From Citrus sinensis (lineage: Eukaryota; Streptophyta; Magnoliopsida; Sapindales; Rutaceae), in assembly GCF_022201045.2 (NCBI RefSeq), contig NC_068561.1, forward strand, positions 23,380,501 through 23,444,500: a stretch of 64,000 nucleotides of DNA, given 5' to 3'. Shown one piece after another: positions 24,075 through 36,825 of this stretch (positions within the stretch are counted from its first letter, which is position 1; the number at the start of each line of letters is the position of its first letter). Under the pieces are notes generated by a model that did no database searches, was not told the origin of the DNA, and saw only the letters and a list, made by a program, of their open reading frames with translations. The position numbers and the translations under genes were made by a program.

Positions 24075-26332
24075 TTGCAGCGTAACAATGTACATAGAGG
24101 AGCACTGCATCAATAATTCATAATCTCCCCAGCCGTGTAGTGAGAAAAAGTTACAATTAATATTATGCTAAGTATAATGATTGATACATTGTTTTAACCG
24201 TGCTTCCTACTGGTAATAAGTTTATTATTACATGGAGAAAAAAGTTGCAGAGCTATTGTTTCATTTTTACCGAAATTCTTATTTTATTTTCAACATTAAT
24301 CATATGTAGCATCTTGTCCTGTACTCGGATTGCTGTGTACAATCAACATATCTACTAAAAATTTGAAATCATCATAAACAGAAGAATTAGAATTTACATG
24401 TGAAATTGTGTTTTAGAATGTTTAAAATCAACGATTGTACACCCCAACGTACTGGTAAATGGTAACGGTGACATCTTCCTCGAAAGCATCTACCCAGCTC
24501 GCTAGCTCAAAGTTGAATTAAAATAATGGCACCCAAGCAAAGCATACGGAATCCTTAATTAATAAACAAAAATATATTGAATAAAGGAGAATGATGCAAG
24601 TAATTATATACTTGATGCTTTGCCCGTGGGCGCACTCAAGCTCGAATGAGATGTAATCCAATAGAGTTCAATGGTCAGGTGGGAAAGCAATTTATTATGA
24701 TTCAATTATTCTAATAGCGTAGCATAGTTTACAACCAGTTACATGTATAAGAAATATCAAATCATAATTTGGCAAGCAACGTCGTTCACTGTATGATGAC
24801 TGATCGAGGTGGGGCTCTGAGAAACTCTATTATTGAGCTTCTTTGACCGTATACGAGAAATATCAAAACATAATTGTCACTCTTTCTCAATGTAATTAAG
24901 AGTATTTCTTAATACGTGTTTGGGGAATTAAATAAAAATAAATGGGTACAGAGAAAGTGGGCGATCCCGTGACGCAGCAGGAATATGATGACCCGCACCT
25001 CAGCGTGAACGGTGGCAACCGACTGCGACACCGCCACCGTCACTGCTTTCAATTGACTTCCCCTTTTTGGCCATTTTATAAAATAATAATCGTAATTATT
25101 GGTTGATTTTACCAAGATCTTACGCAAAGGCAAAGCTGACAATCCATTCGAGGTCAACCCCCATATGCTAGCTTTTAGCCTTTTACTTCTTCAACAAATT
25201 TTCGTAATAAGATTGATTTCATTTTAGCTTTTTCTTTAACAAAAGAAAAAAAATAAAATTTGAGATCATAAAACTTAAATATGATGCAATTTACTCGGAT
25301 CTGTTTACTGAGACTCTTTTTCTATTTTGTAACCATCTCCAGACAGGCGGCAGCAAAGGCCACGCATTTAAGGTCCCACGCGTTACAAAATATTCAACTA
25401 GGATCAGATTAAAAGATTTAACTGTAGTTACAACTAGGATGGGACACGTGCAAGATTACTTTCCTAATCCTTTCCGCTTCTTGAACAGTTCTCATTGTGC
25501 TTTACTCCTTTTGCCCAACGCGGACAGCGGACTCAACTATAATTGTCAACTCAACTCCCGAGACAACTGTCCCCCTGCTGATACTGGGAAATTATCCTAT
25601 TTGTCCCTAACATTTTTTATCTTTTAATGTAAGAACACAATTTTTCCATTGATATCAAGTATGACCCCAACCCATTGGTTTCTGTTTTCATACATTTACA
25701 ACGTAAAATATGTATACGTATAGAAAATCCACTAAAATTAAATGATAAGACCTTTATTTTCACAGTCTCTACAGTTATAAATATATATCTACTCTCACTA
25801 ATATTTAAAAAGATATATAATATCTCTATCTATATTTATTAAATAATAACAAATACTTAATCTTTTAATAATTCAAACTAATGCCTTCAATACTACTAAA
25901 GGCATAAATCAACAATTCATTGTACAATAAATTTGAGTGGTAATCTCTATTAATATCATTTAAGTATTTTTACAATTTTGAAAGTTAATAATGAAGGGTA
26001 TTTTAGCCATTTTAATGCTAGCTAATGCTTAATATGGACTTATTTTATAAAAAAAAGAAAAATTGTCCTTACATAAGAAAATATAACATCTGGGGACTTC
26101 AATGATAAAATCCCTTTATAAGATTATTCAATTCTGAATCTTCCGACCTTTTCTCCCCTGTTCATTCCCTTATAAATCTGTCAACTTCCATTCCCACACC
26201 ACAATATTTCCATCTTGTATTCTCTTCTTTCTTGAATCTTGGGTTTGATCCTCCCCAATCTTCTCTCTCATATTTGACGCTTCATTCGTAGTTTTATTGC
26301 TTCATCTCTTCTGCAACTCTTAATTAATTACC
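24075..26332. other. intergenic DNA, no gene recognised
   Basis: This holds the 3' UTR of the kinase-like gene (to roughly 24300) and the promoter of the PADRE gene. A locally GC-rich patch at about 24955-25060 has a short open frame but no homology I recognise. A second patch at 25330-25590 is also GC-richer. Nothing else seen. Confidence 0.5.
26171..26177 (+). promoter_or_regulatory. TATA box of the PADRE gene
   Basis: TATAAAT about 160 bp before the ATG at 26333, inside a pyrimidine-rich leader context (CTTTCTTG, CTTCATCTCTTCTG). The position fits a transcription start near 26200. Confidence 0.55.
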
Positions 26333-26851
26333 ATGGGCAATCACATATCGTGCACACTATCAAAGCCACTAGGCAAGCACACAAGATCAGCAAAAGTGAT
26401 CTTTCCTGGCGGAGAAATAAGGCAAATCCAGACACCCATCAAAGCCGCAGAGCTCATGCTGGAGAAACCAAACTTCTTCTTGATTAACTCTCGGTCTCTA
26501 AAGATAGGCCAAAGATTTTCTCCACTCAACGCCGATGAAGACTTGGAACCAAAGAATGTGTACGTAATGTTCCCCATGAAGAGGGCGACGTCTAAAATCA
26601 CTGCAACTGACATGGCAACATTATTCGTCTTGGCTAATAAGGCTGTGAAGCGATGCTCTTCCGGCAAGGTGAGGAATTTTCCTGAGTCAGAGTCTGCAGG
26701 CGAGGAAGTGGCGGCTTGTACGGCGCCGATGCCCAAGTTGGATGACATGGAGGAGTTTTCGCAGCCGGAATACGTATACAGATTGTCAGTTTCAAGATCA
26801 AAGAAGCCCTTGTTGGAGACTATAGAAGAAGAGACTACTTATGCAAGATGA
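26333..26851 (+). CDS. PADRE domain protein (DUF4228)
   Basis: Single-exon frame of 172 aa. The N-terminus MGNHISC has Gly2, fit for N-myristoylation, and Cys7, a possible palmitoylation site, so membrane attachment is likely. The N-terminal half carries the family hallmarks: AKVIFPGGEIRQ, then TPIKAAELMLEKPNFFL, and a central YVMFPMKR strand followed by a helix (DMATLFVLANKAVKR). The C-terminal part is acidic and less ordered. In other plants, transcripts of this family often change after pathogen or abiotic stress; the biochemical role is unknown. The start is the first ATG in a good context after a long pyrimidine-rich leader. Confidence 0.88.
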   Translation: MGNHISCTLSKPLGKHTRSAKVIFPGGEIRQIQTPIKAAELMLEKPNFFLINSRSLKIGQRFSPLNADEDLEPKNVYVMFPMKRATSKITATDMATLFVLANKAVKRCSSGKVRNFPESESAGEEVAACTAPMPKLDDMEEFSQPEYVYRLSVSRSKKPLLETIEEETTYAR

Positions 26852-27486
26852 TTGACACAATATATGTGTCATGGTCTTTTGTGGTTCGGGCAAGGGAGAT
26901 TGTACAATTAGATTATTAGTAATTGAGTACCTAGGATTATCCAAATATAATTGTATGTATAATGTATGATTTATGCAAATATAGGAATTTAATTTGTATA
27001 TGGATATTAATTTTTTTTTATAAAAAAACTCACTTCTCAATATTCTTTCTTTCTTTTTTTTTTTTTCCAGCAAAATAATAATAATAATCAGATCAAGATC
27101 ATATACGTACATAATGTGAATTCATCTTCTTGCTCAAATCCAAATTTTGCAGTAACCCAAACCAGCCCATATTTTGAGATCGAAAATATTTTGATTGAGG
27201 ATTCTAAGCTCACCCCAAACTTATTCTGAATCTGATCCAACTCGTGACCTTATGATTTGGGTTTCGTTAGGTTGGGTTTGGTTTGGATAGCGGGTTTTGA
27301 GTTCCCACCTTCCACAACAAGCTTTCTAGAAATAGCTTTGGCGCCATTAACTCCTCTTTCCCCTCAAACTGGAAAAAAAAAAAAAAATCCAAAAATCCAC
27401 CAATCTCCATTTTTCATCTCCACTCTCAATACCCACTTATAAAATGCTTCCTTTCAGATTCTAATAAATTCCCTCATTATACTTCA
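26852..27486. promoter_or_regulatory. spacer and DNA ligase 6 promoter
   Basis: The first 200 bp are the 3' UTR of the PADRE gene. The second half is the 5' flank and leader of DNA ligase 6, with an E2F-type site at 27337-27344 and a pyrimidine-rich stretch just before the start codon. Confidence 0.55.
27337..27344 (+). promoter_or_regulatory. E2F-type site upstream of DNA ligase 6
   Basis: TTTGGCGC matches the plant E2F consensus TTTSSCGS, and lies about 143 bp before the LIG6 ATG. A site at this distance is compatible with S-phase or DNA-damage induction. Function is inferred only from the motif and the gene's role. Confidence 0.5.
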
Positions 27487-30400
27487 ATGGACTCTCATCC
27501 CAGTGACAAAAACTTAACCCTAGACTCAACCCACCTCTTCCTCTCCACCCAATCTTCCCCTCCCGATTCCCTCATTTTCGCTCCAATTCCCCGCACTTTA
27601 CCTCCTTCCAAACACATTCCCAGCACCCGCTTCCTCATCGACGCCTTTCGCTACGCCGCCGATTTCTCCGTCTCTTACTTTCTCTCCCACTTCCACTCCG
27701 ATCACTACACCGGCCTTTCCCCTTCTTGGTCCAAAGGTATCATTTTTTGCTCCGAAATCACTTCCCGCCTTCTTTCTCAGATACTCAACATAAACCCCAA
27801 GTTTATCTACCCACTCCCAATTAAGATACCTGTTTTAATTGATGGGTGTGAAGTTGTTCTTGTTGGTGCCAATCATTGCCCTGGTGCTGTCCAGTTCTTG
27901 TTCAAGGTTCCGGGCAGAAATGGCGGTTTCGAGAGGTATGTTCACACGGGTGATTTTCGGTTTTGTAAAACTATGTTGTTACAGCCTGTGATGAATGAGT
28001 TCGCGGGTTGTGATGCTGTCTTTTTAGACACCACTTATTGTAATCCGAAGTTTTTGTTTCCTTTGCAAGAAGAGAGTGTTGAGTATGTGGTTAATGTGGT
28101 TAATAGGGTTGGAGGCGAGCTTAATGAGGGTTTGCAGAAGAGGGTTCTGTTTCTTGTTGCGACATACGTTATTGGGAAAGAAAAGATTTTGATCGAAATT
28201 TTTAAGAAATGTGGTAGAAAAGTGTGTGTGGATTCAAGAAAAATGGAGGTTTTGCGGGTTTTGGGGTATGGGGATAGTGGTGTTTTTACAGAGGATGAGA
28301 GTGAGACTGATGTGCATGTTGTTGGATGGAATGTGTTGGGGGAGACTTGGCCATACTTTCGGCCGAATTTTGTGAGAATGAAGGAAATTATGGTCGAAAG
28401 AGGATATGATAAGGTTGTTGGTTTTGTGCCGACGGGGTGGACTTATGAGGTGAAGCGTAACAAGTTCGCAGTGAGGTCCAAGGACGCATTTGAAATTCAT
28501 CTTGTCCCATATAGTGAGCATTCAAATTATGATGAGCTTAGGGAGTATGTGAAGTTTTTGAAACCCAAGCAAGTTATACCTACGGTGGGCATGGATATTG
28601 AGAAGCTTGATAGCAAGCATGCTAATAAAATGAGAAAGTATTTTGCTGGGTTGGTTGATGAAATGGCTAGCAAGAAAGAATTTTTAATGGGTTTTCATCG
28701 AGGGACTAGCGAAATTGATGAAAACGTTGAAGAGGGTGCTGGTTCAGGCTCTAATGAGGGGCTGAGCAAAGAGGGGGAAGTAAAGTTGAAAAAAACTAAA
28801 GCCACTGAAGACAACAGTTCATCTATTCTTTTAGATTCATCATCTCGTTTGGAAGAATTTGGCTCAAAAGATGTAACTGCTCTAGATGATGAGGAAACAG
28901 AGAAAATGGTACAAGAAATTCGTAACTGTTTGCCTACATGGGTTACTCAAAACCAAATATTGGATTTGATTAGCAGCTCAGGAAGGAACATTGTTGACGC
29001 TGTGTCTAATTTCTATGAACATGAAACTCAATTGTATGAGCAAGTCTCTGCATGTACGACTTTTATATCTACATCCCAGACCAGCTCACTTGATGTTTCT
29101 GCATCCACTGCAAAACTAAATTCCGATAAGACCATTTCCCAAGGAAGTGTGAAAATTCCTTTAAGTCAGGAATACAAGTTACCAACCATAAAGCATTCAA
29201 TAAAGAGCACCCTTTCTCCAAGCAAAAGGAAGAAAACTATTACCAATAACCCTAAGAAAAAAGGGAAAGTCCCATCAAAAATGGAATCTAGTGGGGCAAA
29301 GCAGCCTACAATTACAAGTTTCTTCAATAAATTGTTGCCTAACATGTCTCAAGGGGATGTGGTTGAATCCAAGTCAGAGGAATGCCCTAAAGATGAAAAT
29401 CCTTTGCAAAGTAATGCTATCAAAACATATGGAGAGGAGATAGATCAGTTCTTGAAGATAATCAATGGCAATGAATCATTAAAAGGCTATGCTGCCACCC
29501 TCTTAGAGAAGACAAAAGGAAATGTTAGTATGGCTCTAGATCTATATTATGATAATCAAGAGGGTGATCATGGTAAGACTGTAAATAGGTTAGAATTCTC
29601 TAAAAGTTCAGTTCAGTTCGACAATTGTAATAAGGATTGTTCTTCTGCATTGGAGAAAATCGTTTCTGAAGAATTGCAACATATAACTGATATGTCTGTT
29701 CAGAGACCATCAAAAGAACTAATGGATCCAACTCTTGTGTCATTACCACCTGAAAAGTACGATCCAATAGAGCATGGTTTGTGTACCTTTTTCCCAATTT
29801 TACTTTACTGAACTACTTAGTATCAGTTTTTAATTTTAAGATTTCTCAAATAATGGAAATCTCGCATGACACTAAGATCCATACAGCATGCTGGAGTAGT
29901 GGACAGCCTGCTCCATATATCCACCTTGCACGAACTTTTGACCTGGTTGAGGCTGAAAGAGGCAAGATAAAAGCTATGTCCATGTTGGGCAATATGTTTA
30001 GAAGGTATATGGTCATACATTCCTTATCGTTTTCCCTTCCTCTTCAACTTGCCTTTAAACTGTGAATGAGCATTTTTGTTGTTTAAGTAGCTGATTGGGC
30101 TATATCACCTACTTGCAATGTTTTTTTTTAATCACAGTTTGCTGGCCCTGTCTCCCGACGATGTGCTACCTGCTGTGTATTTGTGTACCAATAAGATTGC
30201 CTCTAACCATGAAAACATAGTTAGTAAATTTCTCTCTCATCTTTGTGATTGCGCTGTAATTTTTGTATGGTTTTTCCACTGGTGTTGTTCTTTTTGTTTT
30301 TGTTAATGCACTTCTATCCACTGTGGAAAACATTGTGGCTTGTTAGTTGTTAATAAGTTTCAGTTAACTCTTGGCATTAGTATTGTTTTTGGTAGAAATT

Positions 30401-33400
30401 CTGGATTCAAAATTTTTCTCTGCTGGGCTATATATTTAGAAAATGGGCGTCTGTGATGTTATGATACAATGATGAATCTCACTTGTACTAAGGTTATGGT
30501 GATCTGTACTCGGATTATTTATGGTTAAACAATATGGAATATTTTGAGGCGCACATTTTTTCCCCTGTTGTTTTCATAGTTGTGTATTTCTGCTGCAAAT
30601 ATAATCTGACATGATTTTTTCTTCAAATTATGATTACACATTCAGCATTTTCTAGGTGGTTCTTGTTTTAACTATAGATTATAGTTTGTAATATTATTGC
30701 AAAAATGATGCAGGAACTGAACATTGGTGGAAGTTTGGTCACATCAGCAATAGAAGAGGCATGTGGAACTAATCGGTCTAAAATTAGGGATATGTACAAT
30801 AGGTTAGGTGACCTTGGTAGGTACTGATGATGGTTTTATAATTTTTTATCTTTTACCCATTTTTTTAAAAAAAAAATCCCTAAGTTTATAAATTTAGCTG
30901 CTAAGTAGAAAATTAATATGATCACAGGTGACGTTGCTCAAGAATGCCGACAAACACAGGCATTGCTTGCTCCTCCTCCTCCACTTCTTATCAAAGATGT
31001 ATATTCTATGCTTTGCAAAATAAGGTGTGAATTGTCCAATCTGATCTTTCTAGGTAGTTGGTGGAAACATTGGTGCCTTGACTGTATTTTTGTTGTTTTT
31101 GCCAAAGCTGCCTGAAATATAAAAAAGTCTCTGTAAATTGATGACGGTCTTTATCAGTTTAGGAATACTTTTAATGGAGTCGAATTGCACTTCTTCTTCT
31201 TCTTCCTTTTTTCTTTTTTTATAAAAACAAAGATTAAAATGTAAAAATGTAGTTAGTGAGAATTTGTTAGTCTAGGGTTCCTTATATTGTCTGAGTTTAG
31301 GTGTTACAAATATGACGTACAATATATCACAGCTTTTTTGTCAACAATGCACATTTTTTTTTTCAATGCAGATTGCTCCTTTTTTCTTTCTTTCTTTTTG
31401 TTTTTTAATCTTATGATCCTTATAAAGTGTTCATCAGTGTACAAATAGGTAGTGGAAGTACTGCTAGGAAGAAAAGCCTTATTGTGAACCTCATGTGTTC
31501 TTGTAGAGAGAAGGAGATGAAGTTTCTGGTTAGAACTCTGGTAAGATGCTGCATAGCCTTTTAAATTTATATACCTTTGTTGCTGAATTCAGGTTCTTTT
31601 GCTATTTAAGTGGCGTTGTGGATAAATCTGAGATTTATGGTGTGCTTTAGAGTTTTCAGCTATTTGTAAAAGGGATGGTTTTTGAAAAATCTTTTCATAT
31701 AGGTCAGGAATTTACGAATTGGAGCAATGATGAGAACTATATTGCCTGCATTAGCTCAAGCTGTTGTTATGAATTCTTCTCTTGAGTTTTCCCATGAAGG
31801 AAAAATGGAAAATTTGAAGGAGAAACTTCAGGTTGGATTTCTGTCAAGAATCATATGCTGATTCTTTTGTTATGTTGAATCATATCATAAGTTTTAGTTG
31901 TAATTTTGATCAATTTTTGAAAGGGTGTTTTCTGTAACAATTTGTTATATAATAAAAGCTTTATCCTGAACTTTTGTATACATTTATGTGGGCTTACTTA
32001 TCACTTAGGTTTTTTTCTTTGGTTATTTATTTAATTTGACAAATAAACTTTCCGTTATTTGTTAGAGTCTTTCTGCAGCGGCAGTTGAAGCTTATAATAT
32101 TCTTCCCAGTTTGGTAAGTTTAGTGTTCTTGGTGCTGAAGTTGTTCTTACATCTTCCCTTTATGCTTTAGAGGGAAGCTTTTTCAATACTTAATCAAACT
32201 TCTGAGGAAGAATTATTTGCCATCTATTCATACTATCTAATGTAATGTATCCCAATGTAACAGGATTTGCTCATCCCTTCTCTCATGAATAAAGGCATTG
32301 GATTTTCATCATCAACTTTGTCCATGGTTCCAGGAGTACCTATCAAGCCCATGCTTGCAAAGTACAGATTTTTTGTGATTTTTGGTCATATATTATATGT
32401 TTGGAGCTGCTATGGATTTACTAATGCTTTAGCATATTTGTTGTTTTCTATGTTAGAATTACCAATGGAGTTCCACAAGTACTAAAGCTCTTCCAAAATA
32501 AAGCATTTACTTGTGAATACAAGTAAGTCCCTGTTTTAATAGCTTCTCTCTTTTTAAGTTGTGCTTTATACTCTCCGTTCGTTTATTGATACTCCCACAG
32601 ACTTTTGGGTCTATTCAGCTAATGTTAGGCTGAATTTTCAATCTCCCATACATTTATATCGATTATAATTTTTACTATCATTTTCTTTGTATACATGAAC
32701 TTTTTACTCTCTCTTTTTTTTTTTTGGTTTTTTTTTGGGGGGGGGGGGGGGGGGGGGGGTGTTATATATGGAATTGTTAAACTTGTGAACTTGATATATG
32801 AAGTATTGCTTATTTCATTGGCTCTTTTATAATTGAGAAAATTGAGCATGGGAGTTTGTTATTACATGCCTTCTTACTATTTGTGTTTATTCACTCAAAA
32901 TGAGTTTTGTAAGAAAAATTGAATGTATCATCACTTATCTACTGGGTGGATATATCACACCTCATTTCCTTGTCTATGTTAAGTTACTGTAGATTATTCA
33001 AATGATTGATATATTTGTGTAATTTCAGATATGATGGTCAACGTGCCCAAATTCACAAATTAGTGGATGGCACTGTGCGCATCTTTTCACGTAATGGGGA
33101 TGAAACAACATCAAGATTTCCTGATTTAATTAGTATAATTAATGAATTTTGTAAGCCTGCTGCGGGGACTTTCATACTGGATGCCGAGGTCCAATTTCCT
33201 TGCAATGATGCTTGTTGATCTTTTTCAGGATCAGATTTGTTTGATTTAGGATTCTGTTATCTATAATTAAAAGGCACCTTTTGTATGCAGGTAGTTGCAA
33301 TTGATAGGAAGAATGGCTGCAAAATCATGTCTTTCCAAGAACTATCGTCAAGAGAGAGAGGAGGAAAAGATTCCGTGATCACAATTAAGAGTGTAAAGGT

Positions 33401-36400
33401 TTGCTTAGTTATTATGTGATTAATAATACTAGTAGAAGCTTTGACAAAAATTGAACAGATCTATGCTTAGCTTGTGCTACAGTAATGGGTTCTGATTGTC
33501 TTCTGTTGCTGGTGCTGATTGTAGTGAATAAGCTGGTTTCTGCTCATATGGTGGACCTTTTTGGCTAATATTATTCAAGCTTGAATCAGTGGCAATATCA
33601 ATAATTCCGTGATTTTTTTTTCGATTTTTCTTTTAATAAAAGACAAGACTTGAATTTAGGTTACTAATATTAGGGGTTTACAGAAAATGAAAAAGCTTTC
33701 TGCAAAATCTAGGATCAGCCTATAAAGGGATGCGTATTTAAATTAGGTGGTGGAATCTATATGATGGGTATTTCAATTTGCAGTGGTGTTGATGGTTTCC
33801 CTTTCCATTTTCAGTTTATTCATCCTCTGCATCTGCACAATTGTCTACTTTGGATTTGATATCAATGTCATTTATACTTTGAAATTGAATGTATGGCTAT
33901 TTAAATGTGCTGCAATTTTATGATTCTTCTTTTTCATTTTGGATTTTTTTAACCTGTGCAGGTCGATATTTGTGTATTTGTCTTTGATATCATGTTTGCC
34001 AATGGAGAGCAGTAACTATCTCGAACCTTTTTTCAGTTTCCTTGGAACCACTGGTTTTTTACTGCTGATAGACACAGATGCACACAAACTTACAAGGAGA
34101 AACAAATGCATTGTTTATTTGACACTATAACCTATAAATGCATTGTTTATTTGACACTATAACCTATCTAAAATCTTTGACACTGGATTTGAGAATGTTT
34201 GTTACTATTGTAGTTAGTTTTTAATGTCTTCATGAGGAACTCCTCATATGTTCTTGGTAGTAAGATGTTTGATCATGCAATCATTACAACTTCAAAATTA
34301 CATGAAAAGAATGTACTTCCATGGAAGTTATAAGTAAATGTTTGAACTCCATTGTGATGGGGTCAGCCAGCTGCACGTCCATGTGATGGGGTCAGCCAGC
34401 TGCACGTCCATTTTTCTTGTACTGGTGAATGCGTGTCTTTTTAGCTCACAAAATCCTACTGTCTAAAGAGAATTCAAGATCAGTTTTTTGTCTAAAAGAT
34501 TCAACCTTACTCTGGATATAATTTCCACTCTTAATCTGGCACCAGTTATGTCAATCATTATAATTCTAGAGTCATTATTCCTTAATTAGTTTCTAAGCTC
34601 TTTGAATAGCATTTACTGCAAGGCTTTTGAGAATCAATCTCATGCTGTACACATTTATTTTGGCTGTGTTTTTATTATTTTTATGCAATTGGTTGCTTAT
34701 TTGTAAGTACTAGAAGGCTGCTTATAAAATTTTCTTTTTACAGGCTGTTGGGTTATACCCTCCGTCAGAGACGAAAATGTATGTGTATCTTGTTTCTTTT
34801 CTATTCTCGTACAAGACAGTGACTGCTTTTTCCTGTAAGTATTGTAGATTCTCAAGCCAACTCCTTTTTTATCCTCCCCCCTCCCCCCCCCCGCCCCCCC
34901 CCCCCCTCCTCCTTTTTTTTTGCATCCAAAATGCAGACTTGAAAGATTTGTTCTATGATGAGAAAATGGGGTACTTTCAGTATGCAAAGGAAATGACTGT
35001 AAGTGCTTTTGTCTTACCTTTGACCTCATCCATATTTGTGTTATTAGTGTTTGATACAGTAATCTGATTTACAGGTGGAAGGTGATGATAATTGTTTGAC
35101 GAGTGATGTCTCTCTAAGCAAGATAAATAATTTTCTTGAAGAGGCACTCCACTCCTCATGTGAAGGGATTATCGTTAAATCGTTAGATGTTGATGCTGGA
35201 TATTCTCCATCAAAGCGTAGTGACTCATGGTTAAAGGTTTTATGTGATATGTATCTGCATATTTGGTTCTTTTACTAGTTGGGGATACTAAAACCTAAAT
35301 ACCCCCCACCCTCCCAAAAAAAAAAAAAAAGAGCACCGATTGAGACTGATATTGTCTTTGCAGGTGAAGCGAGATTATGTGGAAGGATTAAATGACTCGC
35401 TTGATCTAGTCCCTATTGGTGCTTGGCATGGCAATGGGAGGAAAGCTGGATGGTAAATGTCTCATTTTTTCTCCCTTTTCTTACCGAGCCACTGGCTGGT
35501 TAATTGATCACTTTTTGTCTCCCATGTCCACAAAATTTGAATTTGGTTGGGCTGTAGGTATCTATTATAGGGCTGTTCAAAATAGTTTGGTGAGTAGAGA
35601 ATGCATGTTATGTCATCTATCTGTATGAAGACAAAGCTATATGAATCTTTCATATGTTGATGCTAACTATTCTTCAATTCATACTGCAGGTACAGTCCAT
35701 TCCTCATGGCATGTTACAATCCCGAGACTGAGGAATATCAAAGCGTATGCCGTGTCATGTCTGGGTTCTCAGATTCCTTTTACATAGAGGTAAGATTTGG
35801 ATGTTAGTTGTGCACATGATAGAAAGTGCTTACCCTTGTCAAAAAGGTCATGGCGACTCCTCTAAGACTTGATTAGTCTGCTTGAAAGTAATTATTGGTT
35901 TCTTAGATAGAGTTTGTCTTTTCCGTATCTTGTCAAATAGAGAAGCAAAGGGGTCCTGACAATTTGCACAAATTTGTCTTCTCTTAGAACAAAGTTAATT
36001 GGTGATTCATGCAGGATTCAAAATTGCTAGCGTGAATTTCAAATCTCTCCATTACCGAGTACCTTAAAAATTGCCTCGCCAGAGACCAGTCCTAGTGATG
36101 AACTGAAGATGTCCCCCTTAGTCGTCAATAGATAACTATATCTGGGAAGATTTTCACGGTGCATGTTGTTACCTAAGGTTAATTCTTCTGCAGTAGTTAG
36201 AAGGAAGCAAACAAAGTTTTCTTTTCTGGGTTGCTGACCTGGAGAATTTACACATTTATTCTTCAACCCTGAAAATTAACACCAACATTTTGATTTGGTG
36301 ATGTAAGCCTCACTTTAGATCTTGTTTGTTGGAATCTTCTTCTGTAGCTTGCTTTCCCAAAAAGAACCAGAGCTCTAGTTATGATTATGAAGGCTTATTT

Positions 36401-36825
36401 AAGTTCTTTTAGCGAATTTTTAATGGGTTTGACATGTATGTCTGGCAATTATGGAAGTGGTGTAGTAGTGCATCTTGTTAATTTATAATAGCTGCCGTTT
36501 CCACACTGACTTTCAGATGAAGGAATTCTTTTCTGGGGATAAGATCTTATTGAAAAAGCCGTCTTACTATCGAACAGCTGAGGTTCCAGATATGTGGTTT
36601 TCTCCAGAAGTTGTTTGGGAAATAAGAGGTGCAGACTTTACAATATCACCGGTTCACCAGGCTGCTATAGGTTTGGTTCATCCGAGCCGTGGCATCTCAA
36701 TCAGATTTCCTAGGTTTATACGCCTTGTATCTGACAGAAATCCAGATGAATGTAGCACTGCTGCAGATATAGCTGAAATGTTTCACTCTCAAACCCGGAA
36801 GATGGACGTGACAGCCAAAGATTGA
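27487..36825 (+). CDS. LIG6: DNA ligase 6 (SNM1-type nuclease domain fused to ATP-dependent DNA ligase)
   Basis: Nineteen exons: 27487-29776, 29887-30004, 30138-30219, 30714-30816, 30928-31024, 31438-31540, 31703-31831, 32066-32113, 32264-32361, 32457-32522, 33029-33188, 33291-33398, 33962-34011, 34744-34778, 34937-34998, 35075-35236, 35364-35452, 35690-35789 and 36517-36825. They total 1403 codons, close to the Arabidopsis LIG6 length. Exon 1 codes a metallo-beta-lactamase/beta-CASP nuclease: SHFHSDHYTG (His68, His70, Asp72, His73), GANHCPGAV, HTGDFRF and FVPTGWTYE. A linker holds a PCNA-binding box (QPTITSFF, about 606-613). The rest is a ligase: ELNIGG ... RKKSLI in the DNA-binding part, the AMP-accepting lysine in CEYKYDGQR (about 1045), RIFSRNGDE, DAEVVAID, FDIMFANGE, EGIIVKSLD and SWLKVKRDY, then an OB fold. 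Plant LIG6 acts in nuclear strand-break repair and in seed vigour. All introns are GT-AG. Confidence 0.96.
32737..32759 (+). repeat. G homopolymer, 23 nt, in LIG6 intron 10
   Basis: Twenty-three consecutive G bases after a T tract, within the intron 32523-33028. Long G runs are unusual in this AT-rich genome. It could form a quadruplex in the RNA, since it is G-rich on the sense strand. Confidence 0.85.
34104..34167 (+). repeat. 32-bp tandem duplication in LIG6 intron 13
   Basis: Two adjacent copies of a 32-bp unit beginning AAATGCATTG (34104-34135 and 34136-34167). They are effectively identical, so the duplication is recent. Confidence 0.9.
34353..34410 (+). repeat. 29-bp tandem duplication in LIG6 intron 13
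   Basis: Two adjacent copies of a 29-bp unit beginning TGTGATGGGG and containing CAGCCAGCTG (34353-34381 and 34382-34410). They are identical by eye and lie about 185 bp after the other duplication in the same intron. Confidence 0.9.
34874..34912 (+). repeat. C-rich tract before the LIG6 exon 15 acceptor
   Basis: An almost pure C tract broken only by single T and G bases, about 25 bp upstream of the AG acceptor at 34936. It extends the pyrimidine tract. On the antisense strand it is a G run; in RNA it could pair with the G run of intron 10. Confidence 0.85.

Noticed and set aside
24955-25080. GC-rich patch with an antisense open frame
   Set aside because: No domain, no partner exons. Base composition alone is not evidence of a gene.
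26341-26748. 135-codon frame antisense to the PADRE gene
   Set aside because: The sense frame has clear family motifs, a TATA box and a good start. The antisense one has none.
34777-35067. Open frame with a poly-proline run, and its Gly-rich antisense partner
   Set aside because: It is produced by the C tract in a LIG6 intron and overlaps exons already used in another frame.
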